Shown here: positions 13,201 through 23,372 of the stretch, piece by piece
How positions within the stretch are numbered: position 1 is the stretch's first letter
How the letters are laid out: every line of letters starts with the position of its first letter
NCBI GenBank assembly: GCA_004335635.1
Contig: QAXH01006488.1
Span: 1 to 64,000 of the forward strand
Length of the DNA stretch: 64,000 bases
Source of the DNA: Chloromonas sp. AAM2
Lineage: Eukaryota; Chlorophyta; Chlorophyceae; Chlamydomonadales; Chlamydomonadaceae
Direction of reading: 5' to 3'
Notes under the pieces: generated by a model
Seen by the model: only the letters and a program-made list of their open reading frames with translations
Told to the model about the DNA's origin: nothing
Database searches by the model: none
Position numbers and translations under genes: made by a program

Positions 13201-16200
13201 AATCCGATCAGATTTAATTAAGCCGAAAATCCACAATTTTGTTTTGCATGGATTTTGGGAGTCCCGGTTTTTTTACAGTATTTTTCGGATGCCATCAATC
13301 TTGATTAGTTCTGGATAATAATTTGAAAACCCCTGGTAAGTAGCAAGAGCTGTGCTTGAGGATCCCAGGCGCAACCAGAATGCTGCTGTGAGGCAAACTT
13401 TGGAAAAACAGAGATAGCTGAAAATTCAAGCTGGCAGGGCGGGCAAGAGTGCAGTGCAAGTGTCGATTGGGGCGTGACTGTTGCCATGTGCTACGCGTTT
13501 CTGCTGTAACAAGAAGTCAAAAAGCCCCATTGTTTTCCAGCTGTTGCAGTGCTGATGAAGCTGACGAGCTGACTTGAGCAGCTCCCAGCCATAGGCTTGT
13601 CTGCAGTGCTATGGAATCATCTGCGAATACAAGGTTGTGCTGATGACACTGATACTGATGCTGTGTTTGCTTGTCTGTACAGGCTCGGCCCATAAGACAG
13701 CACTGCTGGCACGCCTGCGCAGCTTTGTCCGCACTGCCCTGGCAGCTGACTCAGGCACCCACCCACCCCTAGCGGCAGTGCTGCGCAAGCTGCAAGCTGC
13801 ACTTGCATGCGCGGAGAGCTTCCCTGTTCTTCTCTCCCGCGTAGCCCCGCCTCCGTCCAGCGGCCGTTTAGGCTCTTCCGCCTCCGTCTCCGCACCCTCC
13901 GCAGCCGCCAACGGCCTAGGCAGCTACCGCAGCGGCCTAGCCGCACTGGCTCGCCCCTTCAAGCTGCGCTTGTGCCGGCACTCTGGGGAGAAAACCCTCA
14001 AGGACTACGGCAGCAACGTCGTGTTAATCGAGCCGCTCGCGTCAATGTCAACAATCGAAGATTTCTTGTACCCGAGGGTAGCAGGTGGTGCTAGTATGTC
14101 GCCGATAGCGATTGCGGCGGAGGCTGCGGAGATGGCGAGGGCTGCAGCAGCGAGAGGCGAGGCTGCTGGCAGCAAAGACGCGGCAGGGAGCAGAGAGCGG
14201 TCAAAGTCGTTAGAACCGGGCGCAGCCGCGCTGGCGGGAAGTAGTGGCGGAGCCGCAGGGCGGACCGCGTCCGTACCTGCACCGATAGCAGCCAGCAAGG
14301 CGCAGCCCATACCCGAAGATAAGGGCAACCGGCGAATGACCCGTGCTGCAGCCCGCGCGGCTGCGGGCAATTTGGAAGAGCCCGCTGTAGGGAATGACGA
14401 GGATGAGGATGGGGACGCGCACATGGCACATGCGGACGAGGATCGGCCACTAGAGGAGGGTGGGTGCACTGTCAAGTCAGGACCACTTTCCCTGTGTTCG
14501 TTGTTGCCCTACAACACACATCCAATCGCATATGAACAGATCCTGCTATGAACAGATCCGGTCGTCCATCCATCTCTCGATGATGACGATTACACAAGGT
14601 TGACGTAGGCTATGTTTAGTTAGGAGTCACTGCTTGATGGTGATGATGCTGACTGCTTGTATGCAGGTGAGATGCCCGGTGCCGAGGGCTTGTTTGAGGA
14701 GGAAGACGATGAAGAAGACTACGATGAGGAGTTAGATGGAGACGACGACCCGGATCATGACATGGACATCGGGCCCATGCAGGTGCATGACTTGCATGTA
14801 GACGATGTCATGGCAGCAGCGCACGGGACCTCTGCGGCTGCAGCAGCAGCCATGCGACAGGCATCCGCACCGCCTGGTTCCGTGGCTGCTGCCGCAGCCT
14901 CTCCAGCTACACGCTTATCCAGTGCTAGTGGTGCTTCAGCTGGTGCAGCAGCAGCCAGCACAGCAGCCGCAGCGGCGGCAGCAGCCGCAGCGGCTCGGGC
15001 GCCGTCTGCGTGGGGCACTGGCCGGGGTGGGGCTGGTGCTAGCTCATCCGCTGCGGAAGTTCCCGCTGCAGTCCGCGCGGAGCAGCCCCGGTTAGTATTC
15101 TTCAGCGGTGCGCACAAGCTAGTCTCTGCCACAACCGTTTTCCAAGCCATCCAGCAGCAATCGCTGTCTCGCGCGTCCAACTCCGATGCTGCTGAGGGAG
15201 CAGAGGAAGGCACACGGGACCGGCAGATGTGGGACGGGGTGCACACGCTGCATTACCGCACGGCAACGGCCGCAGACGCCACACCGCCCCCCGGTGCAGG
15301 CAGCGCCTCCGCAAGCCCTGCACCGGAAGCACCAGCAAGCACCACTGCTACAGCTGCTGCGGCTGGCTTGAAGCTACCGTCGAGTGAGACAGATCTCCCG
15401 CTTGGTGCCGCCATGCCGGTTCAACAGGTGCAAGCAGTGAGCTTACCAGGCGACCTCACAGCAGAGCCTGCCTGTAGGGATCTAATGGAACTCATCAAGC
15501 TGCTAGAGGTGCTAAATAGGCTCGGTCCAAGGTTGTGCACAGCTGTGGAAGACGAGGAAGAGGCGACGGCAACCTCCCAGCAACCGTTGGTTTCGCAACG
15601 AGGGCGAGCAGGGGCGGTGGTGGTGGGCGCAGCATGCTCCACCGGGATTGTCGCAGCTGCTGAAGACAGGCCTGCTTACGGACGTGTTCCACGTGGCGAG
15701 TTTGTGTGCAGCAAGCTGGCATCCAAGCTCAGCCAACAGCTCAAGGATGTGCTGTCGATCTGTGGCGGTGGCTTGCCAGCATGGTGCCGACAGCTCGCAT
15801 TCAACTGCAAGCACCTTGTTCCATTTGAGGTGAGCTCCCTGCACGCAAAACATGTGCCCATGTTGCCGCGTCATTGCCCCAGATGCAGATCAGAGGCTTC
15901 AAAGATTTTGTAATTGTCTGGCGTGTGCCACAATGAGGGCCCTCCTGCTGAATACTTTACAGTTGTAAGCCCCGTACTATATCCTGATGCACAACACTGA
16001 CAACACACGTCTTGCCAGAAGGAGTCACTCTCAAGCATGGAACGACAATCATTTTCCAGTAACTGCCCTTTCCCTTACCATCCTTACCATCCTAAAAAGA
16101 CTCCTTTCCTTTTCCAATACCTGCCCTCTCCTTCGTCCCTGCAGGTGCGTCGGCGGCACTTCTACTGCACAGCCCTGGGCCTGGGCCGCGCTCTGCAACA

Positions 16201-19200
16201 CATGCAAGCGCTGCACTCGGCGGAGGCGGGCGGGGCGCCGGTGCAGTCTGGCAGCACGTCCGAGCGGGAGATGCGGGTTGGTCGCCTGCAGCGACAGAAG
16301 GTCCGCGTGTCCCGCAAACGCATCCTGGAGTCAGCCATCAAGGTAAATGGTTGCGCCAGCGTAGGGGTGCGTCAGGAGGTTGAGTCAGTGATTGAATGGT
16401 CTGTTGATCATTTGGGAGTTGAATGGTTTGCTTTCGGCATTATCTGGCTGTGTGTCCTGCCATTGATCAAGCCCTTGCAAGGCTCTAAAAGTTCGTTCTG
16501 CTGATGCGTCTTTGTCAAGATAAGATCATGAGCAGGTCTATTTGCTTGTGTCCAAGTGATCAGATGATGCAGATGGGCTACAGAGCTGTTATGCTTGCAC
16601 GAAATCCCGTTGTAGGAGCAAGCAGAGGGAGGCTCAACGTTAACAGTGTTGATGATAATGACTCCTCACAAAGACGATCATCATAATGCTGATGCATTGC
16701 GGATATGTCTTATGCCCAGGTGATGGAGTTGTATGCCTCACAGCGCGCCGTCCTGGAGCTGGAATACTTTGGGGAGGTGGGCACCGGCCTCGGCCCCACG
16801 CTGGAGTTCTACACGCTGCTGTCCCACGACCTGCAGCGGCGCAACCTCAGGCTGTGGAGGCACGAGGACGCGGCGCAGCTGGCGGGATCGGAGGACAGGG
16901 CAGCCAGCATCGTGCTGGATGGGTCATGGCGCGTACATCACCTGTGAGAGAACACATTGATAGCATTCACATGACCTGTGATAGGCACGTGTCATCACAC
17001 ACATAACCTGTGATAGGCACGTGTCATCACACACATAACCTGTGATAGGCACGTGTCATCACACATGACCTGTGATAGGCACGTGTCATCACACACAACC
17101 TGTGATAGGCACGTGACATCACACACATAACCTGTGAGAGACTCGTGACATCACACATGATTGAGCAGGCCACTGTAGGACTCTTGTCAGCACAACACAA
17201 GGTGAACCGGCAGGTTGGCGTAGGGTTTTGGGTCTTGCGTTGCATCAACAGGAGCATTTACAGTGGAGCATCTTGTGCAGCCACATCTGCATCCGAGGGA
17301 TTGCATGCAAGCAGCTACCAAACTGTTTTCTGGGCACACGTTTTGTCCACTAGCCAACCAACCACCTGTCTGCCTATTGAATGTCTTGCTTGCCATGATG
17401 CTACTGATGGTGGCCGGCACCTGTGACCCTCGAGTCTTAGAGTGATTGCCTGTTGATGACTGACCAGGTTTGCTCTGCCCAATAGACGTGCGCGTCACTG
17501 TGGACTTTCAGGCCTTGCTGTACACAGTATCCACCTGTGCATCTGTGACTCTGAAGGTATTGTCTGCCACTGTCTGCCCATGTGCTCAGACGTCTTGCTT
17601 GCCATGGATGGTGAGGTGCATCTGTGGCCCTGAAATGCTGAAGGTTGTTTGTCGTTGTTCGTTCTGTGCACAGGGAAGCCCCAGCACCTGCCGAGCCCCT
17701 GCTAGGCCCCATAGCCGCCGCTGCTGGCGGGGTGCGGTCCCTGGCCAACGGCCAGCCCTCAGTGGCCATGCAGTCCCATGTGGAACCGTGGCATGACGAC
17801 ACACAGTACGTCAACGCGCCCTTTGGACTGTTCCCCGCACCGCTGGCGGGCTCTGGGGCCAAGAGCGCCAAGGTGAGCACGATCATAGCTTGACAGTTTT
17901 GAGGAGTTGAGTTTTCCAGCTGGGCTTCTAAGGCCGTTATCATCACCTACCAGGAGCTTGCTTAGGTAACATCATCACGATTTACACTTGATTTGGGTTG
18001 TGTGTTACTACCAGTGGTTGCTGGCCTCCTGTTCTTCCTCACACAGGCTGTTGTTGCTACGTTTATCTTGCACTTCAGTGTGGCCTACTGCTTCAGGGAT
18101 TCAGCCTTGACAGCTCCGATTCAGCGGCAGACATGAAGGGTTCTTGGCAGTTTTTCTAGCAATTTTTGCGTTACGAATCAGCATGTTTTACCGTGTGTCC
18201 CGTGCGGCAGGTGCTCGACATGTTCAAGCTGTTGGGCCGCGCCATGGCCAAGGCCCTGCAGGACAACAGGCTCATGGACCTGCCACTCAACTACGCATTC
18301 TACAGGTAGGTTTGGGGGTGCTGGAGCACAAGGTGTGGTGAAATTGAGGCACAGTTGGGGGGTGCTGGAGCACAAGGGGTGGTGAAATCGAGGTACAGTT
18401 GGGGGACACACGCACAGAGCTGCAGCACTTGCGCCAGCAGCATGTCTGACTTTCATGATGTTCGCAAATGTGCTTGTCGCGATGCAAACCACACTCGCCT
18501 CGACCAGGGATGCTGTGAGAGCTCCATGCGACCATGGACATGATACTGTGCCTGCGTTGGCACACTGGTACACAAAACCGAATAGTAAACGATGATGAAC
18601 AAAACCGCTGCAATGTGTTGGTGTGTGCTCAGGGCTGTGCTGGGCGTGCCCTTGGACATGTACGACATAGCCAGCTTCGACCCAGGGCTGGGGCATCAGC
18701 TGCAGAAGATGTGGAACGCCCTGGTGGCAGCACGGGCCAATGCAGGGGCGCCAGCACCAGTCAAGGAAGCACCTCCTGTGGCTGTGGCTGCGAAAGCATC
18801 CGCTGCCAGCCGCAAGCGCAGCAGTAGCTCCGGCAAGGCTGCCCCAGCACCGGCGGCTCCAGCGCCAGTCACGCCGGCGGCAGCTGTGATGGTGGATGGT
18901 GTGGCGATTGAGGACCTGTGTCTCACCTTCACATTGCCAGGTGGGCGTCGAAGTGCTGATCTCTTGTCTCGTTAAACGCGCCTTGTGGAACATGTCTTGT
19001 TGGCTTTGTGCTGCCTCCTAATCCTGTGTTGCAGCCCACACACCAGCCCACACGTTTGTGAGTATGATTTGAATTCACGTCTTCTGTTTGTGTATGCTGC
19101 AAGTGCACCTTCTGTGCATTAGAGATTGTCCCCGTTTGCTAGGAGGATGTTGCTACCAGTACTTGCTGATTGTTTCCACCCCGGCCCACCCCCCTTCCAC

Positions 19201-21071
19201 TTCCTGTGCCCTCAGGCTACCCAGAGTACGAGCTGAAGCCTGGCGGTGCCGATCTGATGGTGGACAGCTCCAACCTGGGCGCGTGGATCCAGGCCGTGGT
19301 GGACGCCACACTGGGCACAGGCATAGCACAGCAGCTGGAGGCGTTCACTGCTGGATTCAACGAGGTAAGCCATTGATACATGTTATGAGGCACGATGCAA
19401 TTTTGATCTGACTTGAGACGACTGGTTTTAAAGGCAGCACCAACCACACTGGGGTATGCCATCAAAGAGGTGAGCCATTAAAACATCATGCAAAGCAGGA
19501 CGCGCTTTACGTATGACTGTGATTTCTCAGATCACCTGGCGCGGGAGTTCAAGGTGACAAGGTGTGGTTGTGAATCTCTCATTGTACTACAAACTGCTTT
19601 TGGACGCACGGTTGTTGAGATGGCCCAGCCTGTTATCAAAGCAACCCTGACACAGGCGGTCGCCATGCCCTCGCGTGCCATCACCAACTTAGCCTGCCTG
19701 GCGCTCGATCATCATCATCATCATCATCATCAACAACGTCAACAACGTCAACAACAACATCATCGCACAGCTGCACAATGCCCGCAATTTTTCGTCTCCA
19801 GGTGTTCCCTCTGTCGCACTTGGAAGCATTCTACGAGGACGAGGTGGAGGCCCTGCTCTGCGGCGCTGGCGAGGCCTGGACCGTCACGGGCTTGGCCAAG
19901 GCCATCAAGTTCGACCACGGCTACTCGCCCGCATCCCCCGTGGTGCTGGCCCTGCTGGAGGTGCTGAGCGAGCTGGATGCAACGGACCAGAAACGGTTCC
20001 TGCGGTTTGTGACCGGTGAGTGAACGGTCAGCCAGGGTGGATGCAGGCAAGGCTGTATTGGTTCTGAGCATCAGCACCAACCAAACCGAGGGACTGATTG
20101 AGATGGAGCCAGCGGAGTTTGATGTGAAGGCAAGGCTGCTTTCGTTTGAGCGCCAACACCCAGCATGCCTAAGCTGGCGAGCACTCTGCGGCTTGGTTGT
20201 TTACCTGCGGCTTGGTTGTTTGCTCAGAGCCCGAACTTATTTCCCACAAGTCAGCTGTGTTTGCAAACGGTACCTGTTGCTTGACCGAGCATCCTTGTAA
20301 GTATCCAAATCCAATGTTCCTTCGAATCTTGTTCGTCTGCACGCATGTAGGCTGCCCCCGCCTGCCACCCGGCGGTCTGGCCGCGCTGCAGCCGCGTTTG
20401 ACTGTCGTGCGCAAGCACCCCTCGGGCGAGAAGAGCGGGGCAGGGCCCACACCCGTGGGATCACTTAGGGTGAGTGATGGAAGCTTTGCAATGTATTCAA
20501 ACATAGCGTGAAAATAGCAGCACTTGCAATCCAGCATGGTGAAGTAGTAGCACTTGCAATCTTGGGATGGTATTCAAGGTTTTCAAGCCAAGTCCGTAGA
20601 TTCGTTACTCTCTTTGTGCAGAATCCACGGTCGACCAGGTACAGATTTCCCCACACATCAGGCCACGTGTACCTCATTATGCCCTGGCTGGCTTTTTTGT
20701 GAGCATGCACTCTTGTATTGTGTCTGGACAAGGGTGTCCAAGCGCAAAAACTGTAGCACATTGCTCTACGATGCCAGAGCACACTGCAGGTCGGTGCACA
20801 TCATGCCATGCGTTCCGTGTGTTTGCAGGACGCTTGATCTTTGTATTGTGAGTAGTGATGTGTATTGTGAGTAGTGATGTGTATGTATTCTCCCTTGTGA
20901 TCTCAGGACGCTCCGGCCGGGAGCGGCACCCCCCTGGCTGACGGGGACCTGCCCAGCGTGATGACCTGTGCCAACTACATCAAGCTGCCGCCGTACAGCT
21001 GCAAGCAAGTGCTCAAGGAAAGGCTGCTCTTCGCTGTCAGGGAGGGACAAGGCTCATTCGACTTGTCCTAA
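7284..21071 (+). CDS. UPL3: UPL3-type HECT E3 ubiquitin ligase
   Basis: Transfers ubiquitin from an E2 through its own cysteine to protein targets. I derive 24 exons: 7284-7691, 7774-7808, 7892-7982, 8085-8222, 8475-8657, 8844-8906, 9148-9294, 9794-9916, 10440-10673, 11096-11311, 11521-11890, 12122-12546, 12913-13081, 13683-14459, 14667-15829, 16145-16342, 16720-16943, 17674-17872, 18211-18305, 18633-18940, 19216-19364, 19802-20015, 20351-20469, 20907-21071. They join in frame to 2070 residues (Arabidopsis UPL3 is near 1890). The N-terminus is basic and disordered (PETRSKKRQ). Armadillo-type repeats of the UPL3/4 and TRIP12 group fill exons 3-11 ([20 protein letters not shown]). Ala-rich and acidic linkers lie in exons 11-15. 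HECT follows: [30 protein letters not shown], and catalytic Cys 2037 in [17 protein letters not shown]. The tail GSFDLS puts Phe at position -4, as HECT activity requires. UPL3 versus UPL4 cannot be decided. Confidence 0.95.
12547..12635 (+). repeat. Donor-proximal tandem repeat in UPL3 intron 12
   Basis: Immediately after the GTGAGA donor, a unit with core GCACTGGCTGGCA is repeated three times with variation (around 12556, 12577 and 12606), the last two also sharing GCGGCT and TTTCGG. It is intronic. Confidence 0.65.
16940..17160 (+). repeat. Minisatellite at the 5' end of UPL3 intron 17
   Basis: Six copies of a 30-34 bp unit (core CCTGTGATAGGCACGTG, then TCATCACAC) start about 30 bp past the splice donor. 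The donor itself reads CACCT|GTGAGAGA and the units carry ACCTGTGA(T/G)AG, so each unit looks like a copy of the exon-intron junction. Units contain CACGTG E/G-box cores. Confidence 0.85.
18306..18409 (+). repeat. Donor-proximal duplication in UPL3 intron 19
   Basis: A unit of about 48 bp (core GGTGCTGGAGCACAAGG, then GGTGAAAT and ACAGTTGGGG) occurs twice, directly after the GTAGGT donor. The unit boundary TACAG/TTGGGG resembles the exon end TACAG|GTAGG. Confidence 0.75.
19707..19765 (+). repeat. ATC / CAACGT microsatellite
   Basis: A run of about eight ATC triplets is followed by CAACAACGT repeats, all in UPL3 intron 21 just before the acceptor at 19801. Confidence 0.85.
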
Positions 21072-21083
21072 GCGCAGGGTCGA

Positions 21084-21104
21084 GGATCCTTCGATCTGTC
21101 CTAA
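21084..21104 (+). other. Second in-frame copy of the HECT tail after the stop codon
   Basis: The last seven codons of UPL3 (21051-21071; Gly-Ser-Phe-Asp-Leu-Ser-stop) recur exactly 33 nt downstream, in the same frame, including a TAA. The copies differ at four of 21 bases, and all four differences are silent (GGC/GGA, TCA/TCC, GAC/GAT, TTG/CTG). Read-through of the first TAA would add 11 residues and recreate the same C-terminus with Phe at -4. Confidence 0.8.
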
Positions 21105-21236
21105 GAAGCACAGGCCAGGTGACAACGCTGCATGGACATGTACATGGGCACGAGACGAGGTTTGCACAGCTGACAGCAGAGTGTTGTTCTTTAATACGAC
21201 GTTCCAAACGAGTGTGGGAAATCGAAGCACATGACT

Positions 21237-21241
21237 TGTAA
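21237..21241 (+). terminator. Probable poly(A) signal of UPL3
   Basis: TGTAA, the usual green-algal polyadenylation motif, occurs 166 bp after the UPL3 stop. The motif is short, so chance occurrence is possible. Confidence 0.45.
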
Positions 21242-22093
21242 GAGTGGTGGTGTTCAAGGCGGTTTGTGGGCAGGTTGTGCAGGTTGCCGGCTGGGCACGT
21301 ACTATATTCACGCTTTAGCTATGCTATGTACAACTTCGGGTTATGTGTTGTGTGACAGTGTGGGAATGACGGTGCATAACACTGAGATCTTCTTGCTGAC
21401 TAGAGTTGCATGGAAACGAGTGGTTGCAGGGGTTTACACAATGCAGTAGCAGGAAGGCAAATGAAAGTTTGTGGGAGACATGTTTGTTCTAGCGAGGTAT
21501 TTCATGTTCGCAGGAATTTCAGTCCGTTGATATGATGTACACTTACTATGCAAGTACGCTTGTTGAGCGCTAGAAGAGCGCAGTCAGTCGCATAATGCAG
21601 AATGACACGTCTAAAGGCGTCCAAACGTTGTATTCAGGTAAACAAACTGGTGGCCATCTGGACGAACGTTTACACGCAGTTTGACTCTCTCACCTTTGCA
21701 TGCTGGATGAATTGCTTAGTCTGTCTCTGCTGTTGCACGCAGCAAACTGTTTTTTTGTAGTACGCTCTTCTGAGGACTGGTGTGTTAAATCGTGAGGCGC
21801 TGTTGTGCTGTACTACGTTGCTGTGAGGTGCTGCTGCTGACTGAGGCTCCCGACTGCATGCACCGTGTAACCAATGGCGGACCAAGTACGATTCCAGATC
21901 GGTCATGTATGGATTGCAGGCTTCTTGAAGGGTAGAAAATGGCTACAATTTTACCAGTGACCGGCTCTAGTTCTGAACGGGCCTAGTGACCTTAGCTGTA
22001 AGGGGGATCGCACCCCATGGTGGGTCTGTTAACCACCAAGAAGCACGAGCTGCGCAGGTTGCAAGGATGTTTTTGACCTAAGAAGCGTACACT
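21242..22093. other. Convergent intergenic region, left part
   Basis: Lies between the 3' end of UPL3 and the retro-insertion. I see no exon, repeat array or RNA gene in it. Confidence 0.5.
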
Positions 22094-22112
22094 TGTACTT
22101 CAACATGGCCAC

Positions 22113-22216
22113 CGCCTCCTTGGGGAGGTAGCCAAGCCCTCCACCCCCCGACTGAGACAGCCGCAGCGCTTCATTGGGCACTAGACGCATGCCGCCTAAT
22201 GTAGGTCACACCCGAG
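22113..22216 (+). repeat. Dispersed repeat, copy 2
   Basis: Nearly identical to 1461-1566. It forms the 5' part of the chimeric insertion. Confidence 0.75.
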
Positions 22217-22218
22217 AG

Positions 22219-22368
22219 CTGCAATGTGTTACTGTGTGCTCAGGGCTGTGCTGGGCGTGCCCTTGGACATGTACGACATAGCCAGGGCTGGGGCATCAGC
22301 TGCAGAAGATGTGGAACGCCCTGGTGGCAGCACGGGCCAATGCAGGGGCGCCAGCACCAGTCAAGGAA
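22219..22368 (+). pseudogene. Partial copy of UPL3 exon 20
   Basis: Matches 18608-18769 almost base for base (two changes in the intron part), starting in intron 19, crossing the CTCAG acceptor and covering about half of exon 20. Eleven bases (CTTCGACCCAG or equivalent) are deleted between CCAG microhomologies, which shifts the frame, and the copy ends inside the exon. It is therefore non-coding and recent. Because it keeps intron sequence, its source was unspliced RNA or DNA. Confidence 0.9.
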
Positions 22369-22384
22369 TGTATTTCAACATGGC

Positions 22385-23372
22385 AAGCAGTATTTTACCA
22401 ATTTACACTGTCAGCTGGTGAGGATCAGACTTAACACGCGGACTCTGTCTCTTGCATGGCTTGCTTGCGTTCGCGCTCGCCTCCGTGATGAAATCAGAAC
22501 AATTACTGTTTGTTGCCAGCTTGCTACTGATCAAATAATGAGAGAGCTAGACCACTGGCTCGTGAATTCGTCCACGCAATTGATCGATTTGTTACAATAA
22601 GGACAACGACACAGAATGTGTACCGCCCTGACCTACCCAGTGTGTACGCAATCTGATGGGGAATCCCACCCTACCCGATCCTCATCGCAATGGCACAGAT
22701 GGGAGGGCTAGACCACTGGCCAGACCACCTGTAAGTTCGTCACACTGCGAAGGGCTGCGGTTCTTGTGTTGCGTCCTCCTGGTGAGGCTTCATGTGTGAG
22801 GATCATCAGGTGCGTGGTTACCCCACTTACAAACAATGCCAAACAGAGCTCACAGTTTCTCGAGTAAGTCGCAAAGTCATTTAGAAATCCTCGAGCTCAA
22901 CTTCCAACGCATTCTGGTCACGTTCGAGACAGGAATGTAAGCGAGAAGGCAGCCAGCGTTGTTGTTGGTTGCAGGAAAAGAGGAAAAGGATCCCAGACAT
23001 GTAGATGACGATCACAGACTTCCTGCTCAGTGCAGTGAAGGTCATGATAGTCTGGCAGGGCGAAGGGTGAGCGCTAGAGGTGGGACAATGACCGAGCAGG
23101 TGAAACTCACTTGTGTATGGACAGTCACAAAGCTGGCTGGCGACTAGCAGCCATACCAACCCAGCCAAAGTGTGTTCATGTACAGAATAGTGAACAACAA
23201 GGAAGGCTGCAGCCCGCCAGGACTACACTTTGTTCACCTCCGTTCGGTGGACAACACTGCAACAGGGCTGTACAGACGAGGGGCACACGCTTGTGTTCAG
23301 CGTGTGCATATCCCAATTGTCGCTCTCTCAAAACCGTCGTGAAGCACGTGTTCAACATTCCGTAAAGGCCCG
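22385..23372. other. Convergent intergenic region, right part
   Basis: Presumed 3' flank of the p25-alpha gene on the minus strand. No exon is supported. TTACA (TGTAA on the minus strand) occurs near 22827 and 22593, rather far from the stop at 23373. Confidence 0.45.

Larger units (their letters stand above)
22094..22384 (+). mobile_element. Chimeric retro-insertion with 16-bp target duplication
   Basis: Flanked by TGTACTTCAACATGGC (22094-22109) and TGTATTTCAACATGGC (22369-22384), a 16-bp direct repeat with one mismatch. The 259-bp insert has two joined parts: a dispersed repeat (22113-22216, other copy 1461-1566) and a copy of UPL3 sequence from the end of intron 19 into exon 20 (22219-22368). 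Long target duplications are typical of LINE-type target-primed insertion, so a template switch from the repeat RNA to UPL3 pre-mRNA is the simplest explanation (inference). Confidence 0.8.
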
